Source: Halictus rubicundus
Taxonomy: Eukaryota; Arthropoda; Insecta; Hymenoptera; Halictidae
Reading direction: 5' to 3'
Length of the DNA: 64,000 nt
NCBI RefSeq assembly: GCF_050948215.1
Contig: NC_135151.1
Coordinates: 11,324,220 to 11,388,219 of the forward strand
The position numbers and the translations under genes are program-made. The notes under the pieces are model-generated. The model saw nothing but the letters and a program-made list of their open reading frames with translations, had not been told where the DNA came from and did not search any database. Below, one piece after another: positions 1 through 11,054 of the stretch (position 1 is the first letter of the stretch; each line of letters starts with the position of its first letter).

Positions 1-639
1 TAGCGACGTCGCGAGAAATTAGATTTCCTCGGCGTATTGGTCCCGTCGGCAGCCCGTATTTCAGGCAGCTAATAAAGCCGGCTAACCACACGGAAATCGT
101 TCGGGGATCGTTGGGAGCGCAGTTGTTAGCGACAATCGGGCATCGATCCGACAACGGTGGCAGATAGGGGCAGATGGCTCGACGCCCCGACGCTCGGCGA
201 CGCTTCGACGACGCTTCGACGAACGTCTGTCTCGGGGATGGGGCCTCTCCCTCCTTCTCTTTCTCTGCGGAAGTTGCAGGAAGGGACAGAAAAACGGGGA
301 ACGAGAAACACGCCCAACAACCGAACGAAACCTCGTTCGAGACGTGGAGAAAGGACAGGAAGAGCGCGGACGCACTCTCCTGCAGAGAGTTCTAAAAATT
401 GCCCGTGGCCGACGCGTGCACGCGTTACCCTCGCCAAACTCGGCTGGAATTCCTCTAAAAACGACGACCATCCTCCAGCCACGGCAAAAGGCTCGCAATT
501 GATCCGAACCGAAGAATTTTTGCTCGTCCCGCCGCAATTTTCTGAAACATTCTCAAGGCGAATTATTAGAGCTAGTTCAAGAAACTGTTTGAAGACCACA
601 ATTTGAGAATATTGACGCATCAAAGATTTTTTACGTGGT
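1..639. other. No gene recognised (GC-rich then AT-rich sequence)
   Basis: The first ~540 bases are GC- and CpG-rich with overlapping ORFs on both strands (up to 165 codons). These share no repeats or motifs I recognise, and the pattern fits stop-poor GC-rich DNA rather than a gene. No splice-bounded coding stretch could be argued. Confidence 0.5.
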
Positions 640-697
640 CCCTGTTTCTTGCAATTGATATAGAGAATGTCTATTTTGCATAAGGATCCACAGTCTA
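640..697. mobile_element. MITE-A right-end fragment
   Basis: The sequence runs ...ATTTTGCATAAGGATCC then ACAGTC and TA. This is the right terminal inverted repeat of the GACTGCGGAT family described at 8971-9137. The opposite end is not recognisable upstream, so the copy is truncated or strongly diverged. Confidence 0.6.
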
Positions 698-735
698 GTC
701 GTAATAAAAATAATCAAGTATAACTTATCGAAGAG

Positions 736-983
736 TTAACCCTTAGCACTCGAATGGCGACTATAAGGCGCCACTAAAAATTGCTGTATCATTATTCAAA
801 ATATTTTTTACATTATTAAATTTGTATGTATTTAATAAATTACTAAACACTTCATTATTGTACGAGTAAATTGCACCATTTTCGCATGTATAGCATGAAA
901 AAATATATATAGAAGGGAAATATTCTAGGTCGGAAGAAATGTTTCGTTTTGGAGTTAAAATGGCTTCGAGTGCAAAGGGTTAA
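736..983. mobile_element. piggyBac-like MITE, family P1, copy 1
   Basis: The element is flanked by TTAA on both sides (736-739 and 980-983). Its ends are inverted repeats: CCCTTAGCACTCGAA on the left, and the complement of TTCGAGTGCAAAGGG on the right. TTAA target duplication with termini beginning CCC is the hallmark of the piggyBac superfamily. The ~240-bp body is AT-rich and has no transposase, so the copy must have moved in trans. A second, inverted copy lies at 25599-25855. The short ORFs shared by the two copies are conserved only because the DNA is homologous. Confidence 0.82.
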
Positions 984-1399
984 GAGACTGCAATTGAAAT
1001 TTGAAATTTGAACGTTCCGCGCAACAAGTGAAAATATCAATTATCTTTGGGGGCCGGTGACGATTTCTTGCGCGCATTTCGAGTCCCGCTACCAATCGGT
1101 TAATCTTATCAGGGATCGAGGAGAGCGGGGTAAAAGCTTCGGAGAAAACCGTCGCGTCGCCAGCCGCGAACCAGTGAACCCACGGAAACCGTAAAAAATC
1201 AGATTCAAGGTCTTTCGAAGGGAGCGGAAGACCCGTTATTGTCTTACCATTTTATGTCCGTCCGCTTCCTGATATCGATCGGTCGAAATTACGACGTCAT
1301 CGAATCTCTCATTCCACTTTGCCCGAGTCTTCAGCAGTCGACGATCGAACACAGAGAACTTCTCCGGTCGACTTGCTTTTAACTGCTCTGGGAAAGTCG
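984..1399. other. No gene recognised
   Basis: Mixed-composition sequence with no repeat structure or ORF that I can support. Confidence 0.5.
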
Positions 1400-1531
1400 T
1401 ATCTGGATTTTATGCATTTACGAGCGGAATAGGCCATATCATTTCCAGTAGTACGTAACATTAAAAGTGTAGATCCATTGCTCATGCATTATTCAAATTA
1501 AAACTACCTGACAAACGAAGTCCGCAGTCTA
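1400..1531. mobile_element. MITE-A copy (diverged)
   Basis: The left end reads GGATTTTATGCATTTA next to TA at 1400-1401. The right end reads GTCCGCAGTC followed by TA (1530-1531). The ends match the GACTGCGGAT...ATCCGCAGTC family, but the copy is shortened and its left tip is eroded. Confidence 0.6.
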
Positions 1532-1916
1532 CTGATCACTCATGATAAACAGCTTCTCGCTCGAACACAGTTAAATCCATCACACAAAATTCCTGCTCGA
1601 ACATCGAAAAAGCAGTTGCTCGCAACAATCAAAACCAGGGAACTAAAATCAAGCATGAATCGCAGAGTATCCGGATTCCGAGCGAATTATACTTTTGCTT
1701 AACACATTGTTTGCGAAACATTTCGCGCGCGGCCTTGAGCCATTTTTAGAAATCGCTGTAACTGTAAGATAACGCTATAAATAACAAAAGTAGTATGTCA
1801 ATATAACAAGTATGTGTGCTGTGGAACTGTCACAGAGACGATGGTAACACAATCAACTGTTATAACCAAAAAGAAAAAAAGTCATGGAATAGCAAGTATT
1901 TCGTCAACTAAAATCG
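1532..1916. other. No gene recognised
   Basis: AT-rich sequence without a convincing ORF, repeat or RNA gene. Confidence 0.5.
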
Positions 1917-2111
1917 TATTGGTTACAAATAAGGACTATAAGTAACCGAAAATTTGTTCTCCTGTTGGTAAATGTTATCGTTGAGGGAAATTCATTTCGA
2001 TCACTTATAACAGTTGTCAGTGATCGAAATGAACTTCTCTCATCGATAACAGTTATCGAGGAGGATTCAATTTTTTGGACACTAATAACCGTTATTTGCA
2101 ACCAAAAAGTA
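1917..2111. repeat. Long hairpin (inverted repeat), ~87-nt arms, 13-nt loop
   Basis: Arms at about 1919-2005 and 2019-2105 are mutually complementary around the loop 2006-2018. The inner 32 bases pair at 29 of 32 positions. The outer ~56 pair at roughly two thirds, more if G:U is allowed. TA lies outside both arms (1917-1918, 2110-2111), which would fit a palindromic foldback MITE. If transcribed, the RNA would form a long imperfect hairpin of the kind processed into endo-siRNA or miRNA in insects. I recognise no known miRNA seed. Transposon origin is the simpler reading. Confidence 0.75.
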
Positions 2112-3506
2112 TAAAAATCGATATTTTTTAATCATTTTGTTCTCCGAATTTTTTACTTTATATTTTGTGTAGATTAATCAACTTTTTATTAACGATTTTT
2201 ATCGTAGAAAATTTTAGAACAACTGTTATTTTTAGTCCCTGAACATAATCCGTCGTTAATAAACCCGACTTCAACCAGCAGACAATGAAAAATGGATTTT
2301 TATGTGTCCCGACAACAATGTGTTAATTAGGCCAGAATCCAATTTTCACGATCCGTGCGCTTCCGTTTCTAAACGAGCGAAACGTCCGTAGGATTCAATC
2401 TCTAATAATCGGCCGGCTCCGTAAGTGAATCCTCGACATGTCGAATTAGCATAAACATCCGCTGGTAATCGTACAATCAAAAGAAACAAAACAAAACAAA
2501 AAAAAAAGAACGAGAACGAGTCGAAAAGAACGGAAGATCAAAATTGCAGGGAGAGTGATCGGTCTGGATTTTTTACAATTGAATTAGCCGGGGATCGATC
2601 TTCGAGAAGGTCTAATATCGCGAGACCACGCGTCGGTTCGCGTGTCGCGGCTCAATCGAGCATGTCCGACCTCTCTGTTGGATCCGTTGGATCTCTTGGA
2701 TCGTTTGTCGAGAACATGAAATCGATGCTCGAGGTGAACCGAGAGTCGATCGTCGTCGGCCAGGATCCCGTGGATCTCGAGGATCGGGAGGACGCAACCT
2801 CGCATTAGCGATGATTTCGGCCGGGACGATCATTAAAGGCGCGGTTCGTGCTGGTTCGCGGTTATGCTATTCGATCGCATGCGACACGTACCGGTTTTAG
2901 GACTCGTCCCGGCGCGTTTTAAATGCATTTAAATCGACGCGCCGATCGAAACGAACAGGTTACCCACGGTTTTGCCTGAAAAATCCCGAAGTTATAGTTT
3001 GCGAGAGAGAATTTCCGCTGGCATGGTCTTTACGACATTATGCTAGACCCGGCTGCACCGCGCCGCCGCGATCGTTCGGCGTTATTATAGTTTCTTGCTC
3101 AACGGCCGTTTGCGATTACGCCATTATAATCGCGGCTCGCCGACGACCGCCTTTTTCGACGTGCAATTAGCGGACTCCGAAACTCCCGAGCTAGCTCGCA
3201 ATCCGCATGAAATGCCGCGCGTAATTTCACGATTCGCCGATGGAACGAGGAAGAGAGACCTGTGGCGGCTCGAAAGATGGCGTACTGTGTCGGAGTTGTC
3301 CTAGGGATTAGGTCATTCCGTCAATCGCGCCATTTCTTGTCGCCTTTTATATGCGCAAACGGTCTTTGTTTGTTTGCGACACATTTTTATTGAAACTTTT
3401 CCTCGTGCCTTTTAATGCATCGTTTTTCGACGATGATATTGTCACTTTGAAAGTCTGGCGTCCATGGCCGAGAACCATGCCTGAGGACTTTTTAATGGAT
3501 CCTTTA
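2112..3506. other. No gene recognised; CpG-rich unique sequence
   Basis: An A-rich run (2478-2512) is followed by CpG-rich sequence to about 3300 with only short overlapping ORFs (69-73 codons) on both strands. No supported coding region or RNA was found. Confidence 0.5.
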
Positions 3507-3753
3507 TTAACCCCTTGCACTACTATTTATTTTGTGATTATAAGGATTAGACATTCTTGATCGTTCAATATTTCATAGAAAAAAAAAAAGATAGTTTACA
3601 TTTATCGTATGCCTATGATTTCTCCAAAGGATGTATATCAACTACAACAAAATAGAATTTTATTTAAAGGAAATTAATAACATACGTATTTATTAGACTC
3701 TGTTCAGAATCTTCATTACGAGTCTGACTCGATATTGTAGGATAAGGGGTTAA
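3507..3753 (+). mobile_element. piggyBac-like MITE, family P2, copy 1
   Basis: TTAA lies at both ends (3507-3510, 3750-3753). The termini are CCCCTTGCACTACTATTTAT on the left and the complement of CGATATTGTAGGATAAGGGG on the right, so the inverted repeat proper is short (CCCCTT). The interior matches copies at 4670-4865 (reverse) and 14012-14208 (reverse), including the run TATTTATTTTGTGATTATAA near the left end. This copy carries an extra ~50-bp stretch near its right end compared with the other two. There is no coding capacity. Confidence 0.8.
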
Positions 3754-4399
3754 TTGCATCAGCAACTTCAGTCCTAAAACGCGTTACACTCAGTCCCGTG
3801 ATCTAATCATTTTTTTTATTCTATTGCGTACAATTTTCGAGCCTCCGAACACTTAAAAATATACTGCGGATTTTATTTTTAAAGTTCAACGGTACCCACA
3901 CATTTTTCCCAATTTATTAACACTTTATCTACTAGGAATGTTCTAATAGTCTCTCTGAAACCAAAGATCAACACTTGAGAATTTCTCAACAAATATTTAG
4001 AATCGATGTAACGTACCAACTTCTTTTGAGATTATTATTTAAAAGAAGAATTATTCAGTTTCTTTTACATATATCTCAGTCGTTAATTAACAGGCTTCCG
4101 GTATTATCTTGAAATGTTCCAAGAAATAAACGCTCTTCAATTTTTATTTTAAAGGTTCACAGCCTAGTTACATGTAAAGCTACAATTAATTACCGACTAT
4201 AAATTCTTCGGTAGGAGTTTCACAGGTTTGTGGAGGTATTCAGGTGTCTTCGTAGGTGAAAACGAGAAGCACCTCGGCTGGATCGCGGATTTAGTGACGT
4301 CAGGGCTAGAAGAGTTCCGTTAGATCTCTCCGAGCGGGGAATTGTGGGAATCGTCCGGTTGCTGAGACACGAGCCTATCTTCGAGATGAGGATAGTCTG
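3754..4399. other. No gene recognised; AT-rich
   Basis: AT-rich unique sequence between a MITE and a tandem array. I see nothing I can annotate in it. Confidence 0.5.
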
Positions 4400-5400
4400 T
4401 TTATTCGCTCCTCGATGGTCTGCCTATGCCCACCTTTCGTCTATTTGGTCCATGTTGTTGATCCTGTTGCGTACTCTGAGCCTGACTATGGTAGAACGTC
4501 TACATGTGTAACCTTGACGCACGTGTAACAGACCACCATGATTGTCCACTTGCCTCTCTATAGCCTGCCTACGCTCATCTGCCTGTCCACGTGGTCGTTG
4601 CAGGGGATTTTCGTCCTGGATGAGGTAGAATGGAAGATAGAACCTCCATCTTTACAACTTTGAAACATGTTAACCCCTTGCCCTACAATATCGGAACAGA
4701 GTCTAGTAAATATGTATGTTATTAATTTCCTTTAAATAAAATTCTGCTTTGTTGTAGTTGATATACATCCTTTGTAGAAAACATCTTTTCTTTCGATGAA
4801 ATTCTGAACGATGAAGAACTTCCAATCATTATAATCACAAAATAAATAGTAGTGTGAGGGGTTAAGATGTGAAGACTATCATTATAGTCTCTTGTTATTC
4901 TGAGGCCTACCTACGTTCCGTTTCCGTCTGTTTTCTCCAGCTGGTGATTTTATTGATTATTCTTATCTTGGACGGTATAGAACTTTTATTTAAAATTGTT
5001 TGCAATCTTGACAGTTGCTACAGCGTCAAGACTGTCATTATATATAGTCTTCTCTCTTGTTTTATCCCAGGCCTACCTACGCTCAGTTTCCATTTGCTTA
5101 ATCTATCCCGTCGATTTTATTGATTACTCTCGTCCTGGGTCCACCGAAGCACCTATTGCTATCTTGTTACCTTAGAGATATCCATCGACAAGATAATCCG
5201 CTCTCACCTGTCCCTCAATTGCCTGCCCACGCTCGGCTTTCGTCGATTTGGTCCCCGCTGTTCATTCTCGTCGCAGTAGACAGACGTTGCAGATCCTTCG
5301 AAGATAAAAGTTGCAACCTTGTTGCATGTCGGCACCTCATTTCCCAGCGATTTTTCTCCCGGTCTTACACATTGTCTCTGAATTGTTCTTAACTCTCAAC
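4400..5400 (+). repeat. Diverged ~140-168-bp tandem array, interrupted by a MITE
   Basis: A block beginning GCCTRCCYACGCTC (variants) and running into TTTCGTCTATTTGGTCC-like sequence, then GTCCTGG and TAGAA, recurs at about 4422, 4563, 4903, 5071 and 5221. The spacings are 141, 340, 168 and 150. The 340-bp gap contains the 196-bp P2 MITE. Removing its 192-bp insertion restores a spacing of about 148. The units are well diverged, so the array is old. Short ORFs here are incidental. Confidence 0.65.
4670..4865 (-). mobile_element. piggyBac-like MITE, family P2, copy 2
   Basis: It is flanked by TTAA (4670-4673, 4862-4865). It starts CCCCTTGCCCTACAATATCG and ends TAGTAGTGTGAGGGG, the reverse orientation of copy 1. 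It sits inside the tandem array 4400-5400, so it inserted after that array had formed. There is no ORF of its own. Confidence 0.82.
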
Positions 5401-6049
5401 GTTGTTACGGCTCTACCCGATGTGGGAACCTTTCAATTCTCTACCCTGTGTGTCTGTCGGGTCTAATGCTAACGCAGAACTGTTCCAACGATCATTTTCA
5501 CCGAACAAGATGCTCTTGATCTCACGGCGTGTTTTCAACGAGCGTTCCTATTAAATCACTTTGTCGTATCACTTTGGGTCATATTCAACAGGTTGTTTCA
5601 TCGGCTCTGCGATCAGTTAGTCGCTCTTTAAATAAATCATCGATATCAAGAACGTTCGAAGCGTATCCTGGTCAACAGCGTTAATCTTACAGTGTTAACA
5701 GCGACGCGTGGGATACGTCTAAACCGCGTGAAAGGCCCCGCCCATAGAAAACACTTATCTGCACAAGGAACACCAGCGCGAACTGATTCCTGGTTTCACC
5801 TTCTCACGCTGTTGCAACAAAATCTATATTTGACACAGCTAGATCGGTCTACGATAATCAGCCCAACCCAACAGACCCAGCACTCGCGCGGACCCCACAC
5901 AATGTGGCACGTTGTGTCTTCCGTATCTACTTTGTCCTGCAATCTCGATACCGATAGAACCACCTTTTCCATGGATTCCATGTCTCACGGACTCATCTTA
6001 TCTATTAGACGCCTAGGTCAAGCTTGCGAAACAGTGCTCCTTCCCCTGA
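5401..6049. other. No gene recognised
   Basis: Unique sequence. A 138-codon ORF (5692-6108, +) runs through it into the edge of the next repeat cluster. Its translation shows no domain or motif I recognise, and I do not support it as a gene. Confidence 0.45.
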
Positions 6050-7100
6050 AAACGCTTTGGAATTCCTGTAGGGGCGGAGCTACGAGCCAAATGTCCCCGG
6101 AAGCATAAGAAATAAAGTCTGTTCGGTATAGGTGACAATAGACGTCCTGTGCATAGTGCTTTCTCTTCGTAGAATACCTTAAGTTGCGGCTCATTCGGTG
6201 AGGTACTGTATATAAGCAAGCTAGAGTGGTTGAGGAGGCGTGGCCTCGTCGCTACGCCCTCATAAAATCCCCTAAACGACAGTAACTTCATCGTGGTGCT
6301 TTCAACAAGCATGGCTTCAATGATCTGTTTGTTGAATGTACTCGACGGTGCCTCATCTTCGCGGAGTAGTTTAAGTGGACGTAGATTCATCGTGATGCTC
6401 TAAATGAGCATGTTTTCAATGATCCGTTTGTTCAAAATACTTGAGAAGGCGTGGTCTTGTTGCTCCATCCTTACAGAGTGCTCCGAGGGGCGTGTCTTTA
6501 TCGCTCTGTCTACGCAAAGTGCTTTGAGAGGCGTGGCTTCGTTTCTAATGCCTTGCAAAGTGCTTTAAGGAGGCGTGGCTTCGCATGTAATGCCTTAAAA
6601 AGTACTTTAAGGAGGCGTGGCTTCGCATATAACGCCTTTCAAAGTGCTTTAAGGAGGCGTGGCTTCGCATCTAATGCCTTACAAAGTACTTTGCGGAGGC
6701 GTGGCTTCGCATCTAATGCCTTAGAAAGTACTTTGAGGAGGCGTAGCTTCGTTTCTAATGCCCTGCAAAGTACTTTAAGGAGGCGTAGATTCGTTTCTAA
6801 TGCCTTGAAAAGTGTTTAAGGAGGCGTGGCTTCGCATCTAATGCCTTACAAAGTACTTTGAGGAGGCGTGGATTCGCATCTAATGCCTTACAAAGTACTT
6901 TAAGAAGGCGTGGTTTCGTTTCTATTGCCTTGCAAAGTACTTTAAGGAGGCGTGGCTTGGAGTCGCTCTTTGTGCAGAGTATTCCAAGGGGGCATGGCTC
7001 CGACGCTCCGTCTGTATAGAGTGAGAGAGGTGTTATTGTTGTTTTATGCATTCAGAGCGCTTTGAGAGGCGTGGCTTCGTCGCTCCTGCTGGAAAGAGAG
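6050..7100 (-). repeat. CCACGCC-monomer cluster A (~41-42-bp units)
   Basis: Repeated units carry AGGAGGCGTGGCTTCG, the reverse complement of the CGAAGCCACGCC box in clusters B and C. Diverged units occur around 6060, 6232, 6445 and 6490, and on the far side around 6990 and 7070. The homogeneous core is annotated separately. Segments between boxes (CAAAGTACTTT, TCTACA) match the GCACTCTACAAAG spacers of the 162-bp satellite at 17.3-18.7 kb, which supports common ancestry. Confidence 0.8.
6500..6970 (-). repeat. 42-bp minisatellite, about 11 copies
   Basis: The box GCGTGG (or GCGTAG) recurs at 6531, 6573, 6615, 6657, 6699, 6741, 6783, 6824, 6866, 6908 and 6950, a period of 42 with a single 41. 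The unit length is a multiple of three, so long ORFs with a 14-residue repeat stay open on both strands (6451-6819 + and 6797-7051 -). The plus version reads LRRRGFASNALQST. That is a property of the repeat, not evidence for a protein. No signal peptide, domain or splice context supports translation. Confidence 0.9.
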
Positions 7101-8100
7101 TCTAGCCAAGTTCAGAGTGTCAACCCAAGTTCAGAATGAACTAGAGGAGAGTCTACCGAAGTGCAAAGCGAAGCAGACGCGAGTCCACCCAACTTCAACC
7201 GGAAGTGGATAGCCATACATCTAAATCCGATATACAGATCCCAGGGTTCTCGCGTGGTTGGTCGATCCAGGTCAAGTGCGCGAAAACGTTTGAGTTTCGT
7301 TGCTCCTATCGATACGTTTCGCATGTTCGGTTGCGTAACAAGCTTAAGAAACGGACAATCGACGTCGTCGCGTGTCCATTGTCCGTTGTCCGTTTCGGCA
7401 AGCCGACGAAGAAGGAAGCACGTTGCCGACACGCGGACCAGATAGCCGCCGACACGTTTTCGTTTATCCGGGGCTTATCTCCGGCGGCGCTCGGACAAGT
7501 GTCTTATCGTCTGAGCGTTATTTCCATAGACAAGACCTCGGTGCCTTCTCTGATCGGTCTATCCTGGTTGGGGAACTGGTCTCTCGGCTACCCGGCACGA
7601 CGATAATCAGCGATACATAGCTGAGAGAGAGAGAGGTGGGAGGGAGAGGGAGAGAGAGAGAGACTGTACTTCTCTGGTGGGATATTTTCGTCACGTAACG
7701 CGGACGCGAGAGAAATTGTAGATCGGGCCTGTCGCGATGTTTCGGGGGATAATTCGCTTCCCAGCCGCAGGTGTTGCATCATCGGGGATCGAGGATCCAC
7801 AGGGGACTCCTCGATCCGTGATGAAACGCCTCGATTACAGGCGAATCAACCAGGCGGACGCCATTGCTCCCGTTTCAGGTCCTTCATTGACTAGATTAAT
7901 TGGGAAAATTGCGAGGTGTTCTGAAAATAATCAGGATAAGATTGTGTGTATTTTATACGGCATTGTACGGGGTATAACGTTGTTTAATTGTGACCAACGT
8001 CTTCTTAAACGAGACGAGTGATATCAGAAATATTTTGCTTAATGGGTGGGCTCAAATTATTGTAAGTTTGGGAATTTATTATAGACAATGCTTTGGAGCA
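7101..8100. other. No gene recognised; CpG-rich with a GA-rich run
   Basis: The CpG-rich stretch 7150-7610 holds overlapping ORFs on both strands (up to 133 codons) with no recognisable domain. A GA-rich low-complexity run occupies 7620-7665. Nothing else was identified. Confidence 0.45.
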
Positions 8101-8107
8101 ATCGTTT

Positions 8108-8365
8108 TGAGATTGTAGGGACATTTTACTACTCTATTGAGGTGACTTACCAAATTTTTGTTTCTTAAAAATTGTTATAAATAATGTCCCTGTAGCAGTT
8201 TATATCCACTAGATCATTCAAGAACGAGGAAGCTTGATGCAAACAGCTGAGAATTAATGAATTTATTGAAAACAATCTACTGAACCGATCTATTTCAAAT
8301 TGTAGGGCCATTTTTTCAGTCCAGAATTGCTATAAACAATGCCGTTGCAGTGGCTCATCTTCTGC
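8108..8365. repeat. Two-copy ~187-bp repeat with internal inverted motifs
   Basis: ATTGTAGGGACATTTT (8112) is followed by the complementary AATGTCCCTGTAGCAG (8191). A second, diverged pair is ATTGTAGGGCCATTTTTTC (8299) and AACAATGCCGTTGCAG. Each copy can therefore fold into a hairpin. Cause and function are unknown. Confidence 0.5.
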
Positions 8366-8970
8366 CCATCCTTTAGAAAACTTAATTCACAAATGAATGG
8401 CTCTCCTTTTTGTAATACAATGGGAATCAATGTGGAATTGTATCGAATGTAGACATGAGCTGCTTATCTCGATAATTTTGGAGTAGCGTTACAGTTTGGT
8501 CGACTACGAATCTAGGAGCATCCTCCCCGGTTATCATCGAGAATGGCTGGTGCGTGTCGCTCGGAGCTGGTTTAGGGGATGCTGGAGGACACTCGAGAGA
8601 ATCAATTTCATTTCGGCCGATGCGAGGGCGTCTTGTAACCGTGGGCGTGCGAGTGAATGGCCCGCGATAACGCGGTTCTGGTAATCTTGTTTCCTATTTC
8701 ATTCACGGGGCGGTTTCGATTGCTTGATACCTCCGGTGTCGATACGCCGAATCGAGGACCCACGATCGAACTGGCTACGGCGAACCATCGACACGCGCCG
8801 ACCCCCCTTACCATTGTATCCCGGAGTCTGAGAAACTACCCCTAAATAATTCAACATCACCAAGCTGAGTCTCGTTCCTAATACAGAGAATCAAATTCCA
8901 TAAGAAACTACTGTCTATCATAATTATATTGCAACTAGACGAACACATAGTATTCACCAACCCTCGTCTA
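8366..8970. other. No gene recognised
   Basis: A CpG-rich patch (8490-8830) carries 60-70-codon ORFs on both strands, and unique AT-rich sequence follows. I see no supported gene. Confidence 0.5.
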
Positions 8971-9137
8971 TAGACTGCGAATTTTATGCATGTATAATCA
9001 AAATAGATAGGACAATTTAGAACTGCTCCTGTATTGTTTTCAATCTATTAAATCTATTAAGAGGAGTAATGAAGTTTTATTTTGCTTGCTGCTATCGAGA
9101 CAGAGAATTTTTATTTTGCATGACGATCCGCAGTCTA
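8971..9137 (+). mobile_element. MITE-A, reference copy
   Basis: The left end is TA then GACTGCGAATTTTATGCA. The right end is TTGCATGACGATCCGCAGTC then TA. The two ends are inverted repeats with the outer consensus GACTGCGGAT, and TA on both sides (8971-8972, 9136-9137) suggests a TA target duplication as made by Tc1/mariner-type elements. The ~165-bp body is AT-rich and non-coding. The two ends differ inside the outer 10 bases (TTTATGCATTT versus CCTTATGCAAAATA), so orientation can be assigned. I do not recognise a named family. Confidence 0.8.
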
Positions 9138-9918
9138 CTCGTCTTCAATCAGATTCCGAAACTCTTCAATGAAACGATAATTGGCTTCGAATAAATCGAA
9201 CTATTTCAAGCACTCGATCCCGGACAGCAACCATAAAAAGCTCACCATGGAAGATTGTCTCTATCAGGATCCGCCCACACGAGGAACACGTTATTTCCAT
9301 TACCAATTTTTCCGTTCTCTATCGCGGCGTTATAGTCCCATTAGCACCAACAAGGATAAATACAGCGCTTGATACGAGGATCGGGATAAACGAGTCGGCC
9401 GGAGTTAGAGCACTATACGTTCGACCAGGAAACAAGCACGAATAGACATAGGGAGATCTTGACGTTAGGCGATCACCCCCGATGAATATTTGCTCCATTC
9501 ATCGGAGCATTTAATCCGACCCTAAATATGCATGTACCGTCGGTGGATGAACGTCGAGAGAATATTTTTCTCTCTTTCTCTTTAGAGAGAGAGGGTAGTA
9601 AAATGTGGAGGCGGCGTTGGCGGTGGCGGCGACGAAACAATTGGTAAAAGAGGAGAGGAGAGCGTCGTCTGGAGAGGGAGACAGAAGGCGAAGGACGTGA
9701 TTTGATAACACAGCATCGATCCAGGTTCTCAGGATGCTTCCACCCTTCTCTCTGCCCCTCTCCTCCTCGTTCTCATCCACCCCCCGCAGTCTTCCTGTTT
9801 TCTACCCCTCCACGGTTTCTACGATTCTGGTTGCTGCAACCAGAACTGTATATACCAGTTCTATGGGGAATAACTCCTGCCAGTACCCATAGCTGCTGGC
9901 TTCACGGGATTTTTCCTC
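9138..9918. other. No gene recognised; GA-rich patch
   Basis: Purine/pyrimidine-rich low complexity occurs at about 9555-9800. ORFs of 63-151 codons here have no recognisable domains. Confidence 0.45.
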
Positions 9919-10100
9919 GAAATTCACCGTTTTGCAGATCATGTTCACCTTTTGCGAACCAAATTCACCCCTTCGCTGACCAAATTCGCTCACTTGCAAA
10001 TCAAAGAATTCTTGAGATTATAATACTTCTTCCTTGGAGTTATCATATTTGGAGGGAGACTGATAACTTGGAAGTTATCATATTTGGAGGGAGACATAAG
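9919..10100. repeat. Short tandem repeats (~24 bp and 35 bp)
   Basis: About four diverged ~24-bp units containing AAATTCACC or AAATTCGCTCAC run from about 9919 to 10005. A 22-bp block, GTTATCATATTTGGAGGGAG plus AC, then occurs at 10039 and again at 10074, a 35-bp direct repeat. Confidence 0.6.
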
Positions 10101-11050
10101 TCTGTGTTGGTGAAGGTTATCTCAAGGTCATATTTTTCGAGATCTCACGAACGCTAATGTTTTTTAAATAGAATTATATGATGTTCTGTTTACATTTTGA
10201 TCGAGTATTTGTAAACAAATACAATGAGCTATTACGAGGGTCGTTCAAGGTCACTTAAGGGCAACTGCAATGGGAAATAGGATGGGTCGTTAAAACAGCT
10301 CCGAGTGTAAAGGTCTATGAACGTGTCATCTAAATTCTAGTTTTCCAGCATATTCGTATCATCAACTACTTAATTTAGGCCCAACCAGATCACCGTTGAT
10401 TTTCAAGAAGAACATTGAAAATATGTGAAATAGAATTACTGATGGAAAATTTGGGTTTTGGAGAAATTGTTAACAGCAGTCCAGCAAGGATTAAGCGTCG
10501 CTAACTATGGCACTGATATTCCCAATCCTCTCTAAACTGAGGGGTTGAAGCCTGTGACCTGATCTGCCAAAAATACCCTAAGCTGTTTAGCTCCCGTTAC
10601 CACCCACGACCCTTTTCTTCGGTCCCTCGACCTGCAACGTGTCGAGAGGTTCTTCACTGCGGAACACCGGAAGATTGCGCTAATATTGTAGAAACGGTGG
10701 AAGAGGAGGGGAGGGGGTTATTCTGGAACGGTCGGGGGTGGTTGCTAGATTGTGGGCGGAATAGTTCTGCGGCACCCCTTACCGAGAACTACCCCTAACG
10801 CGTTCCTCTCGCTACCGGCGCGGAGCGCGTCTCGTTGCGAAACCGTTTGTCGCGCTTCGTGTCTGGGCTGCTGATAGCCTGCGAGGAACAATATCCCCTT
10901 ACCGGTACAAGATGTCAGAAGGAGCCACCTAACGGCTTTGATCATTTCACTGGGCCGTGTGCTTCGGAATAATAGCCTGACGAGCGTTTGTCTCGCGTTT
11001 AACCGGCCTGGAAAAATGTTTGCAATAGTACAATGATCTAGCACGGAAAA
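10101..11050. other. No gene recognised
   Basis: Unique sequence, GC-rich between 10600 and 11000. A 99-codon minus ORF (10745-11044) has no recognisable features. Confidence 0.5.
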
Positions 11051-11054
11051 ATTG

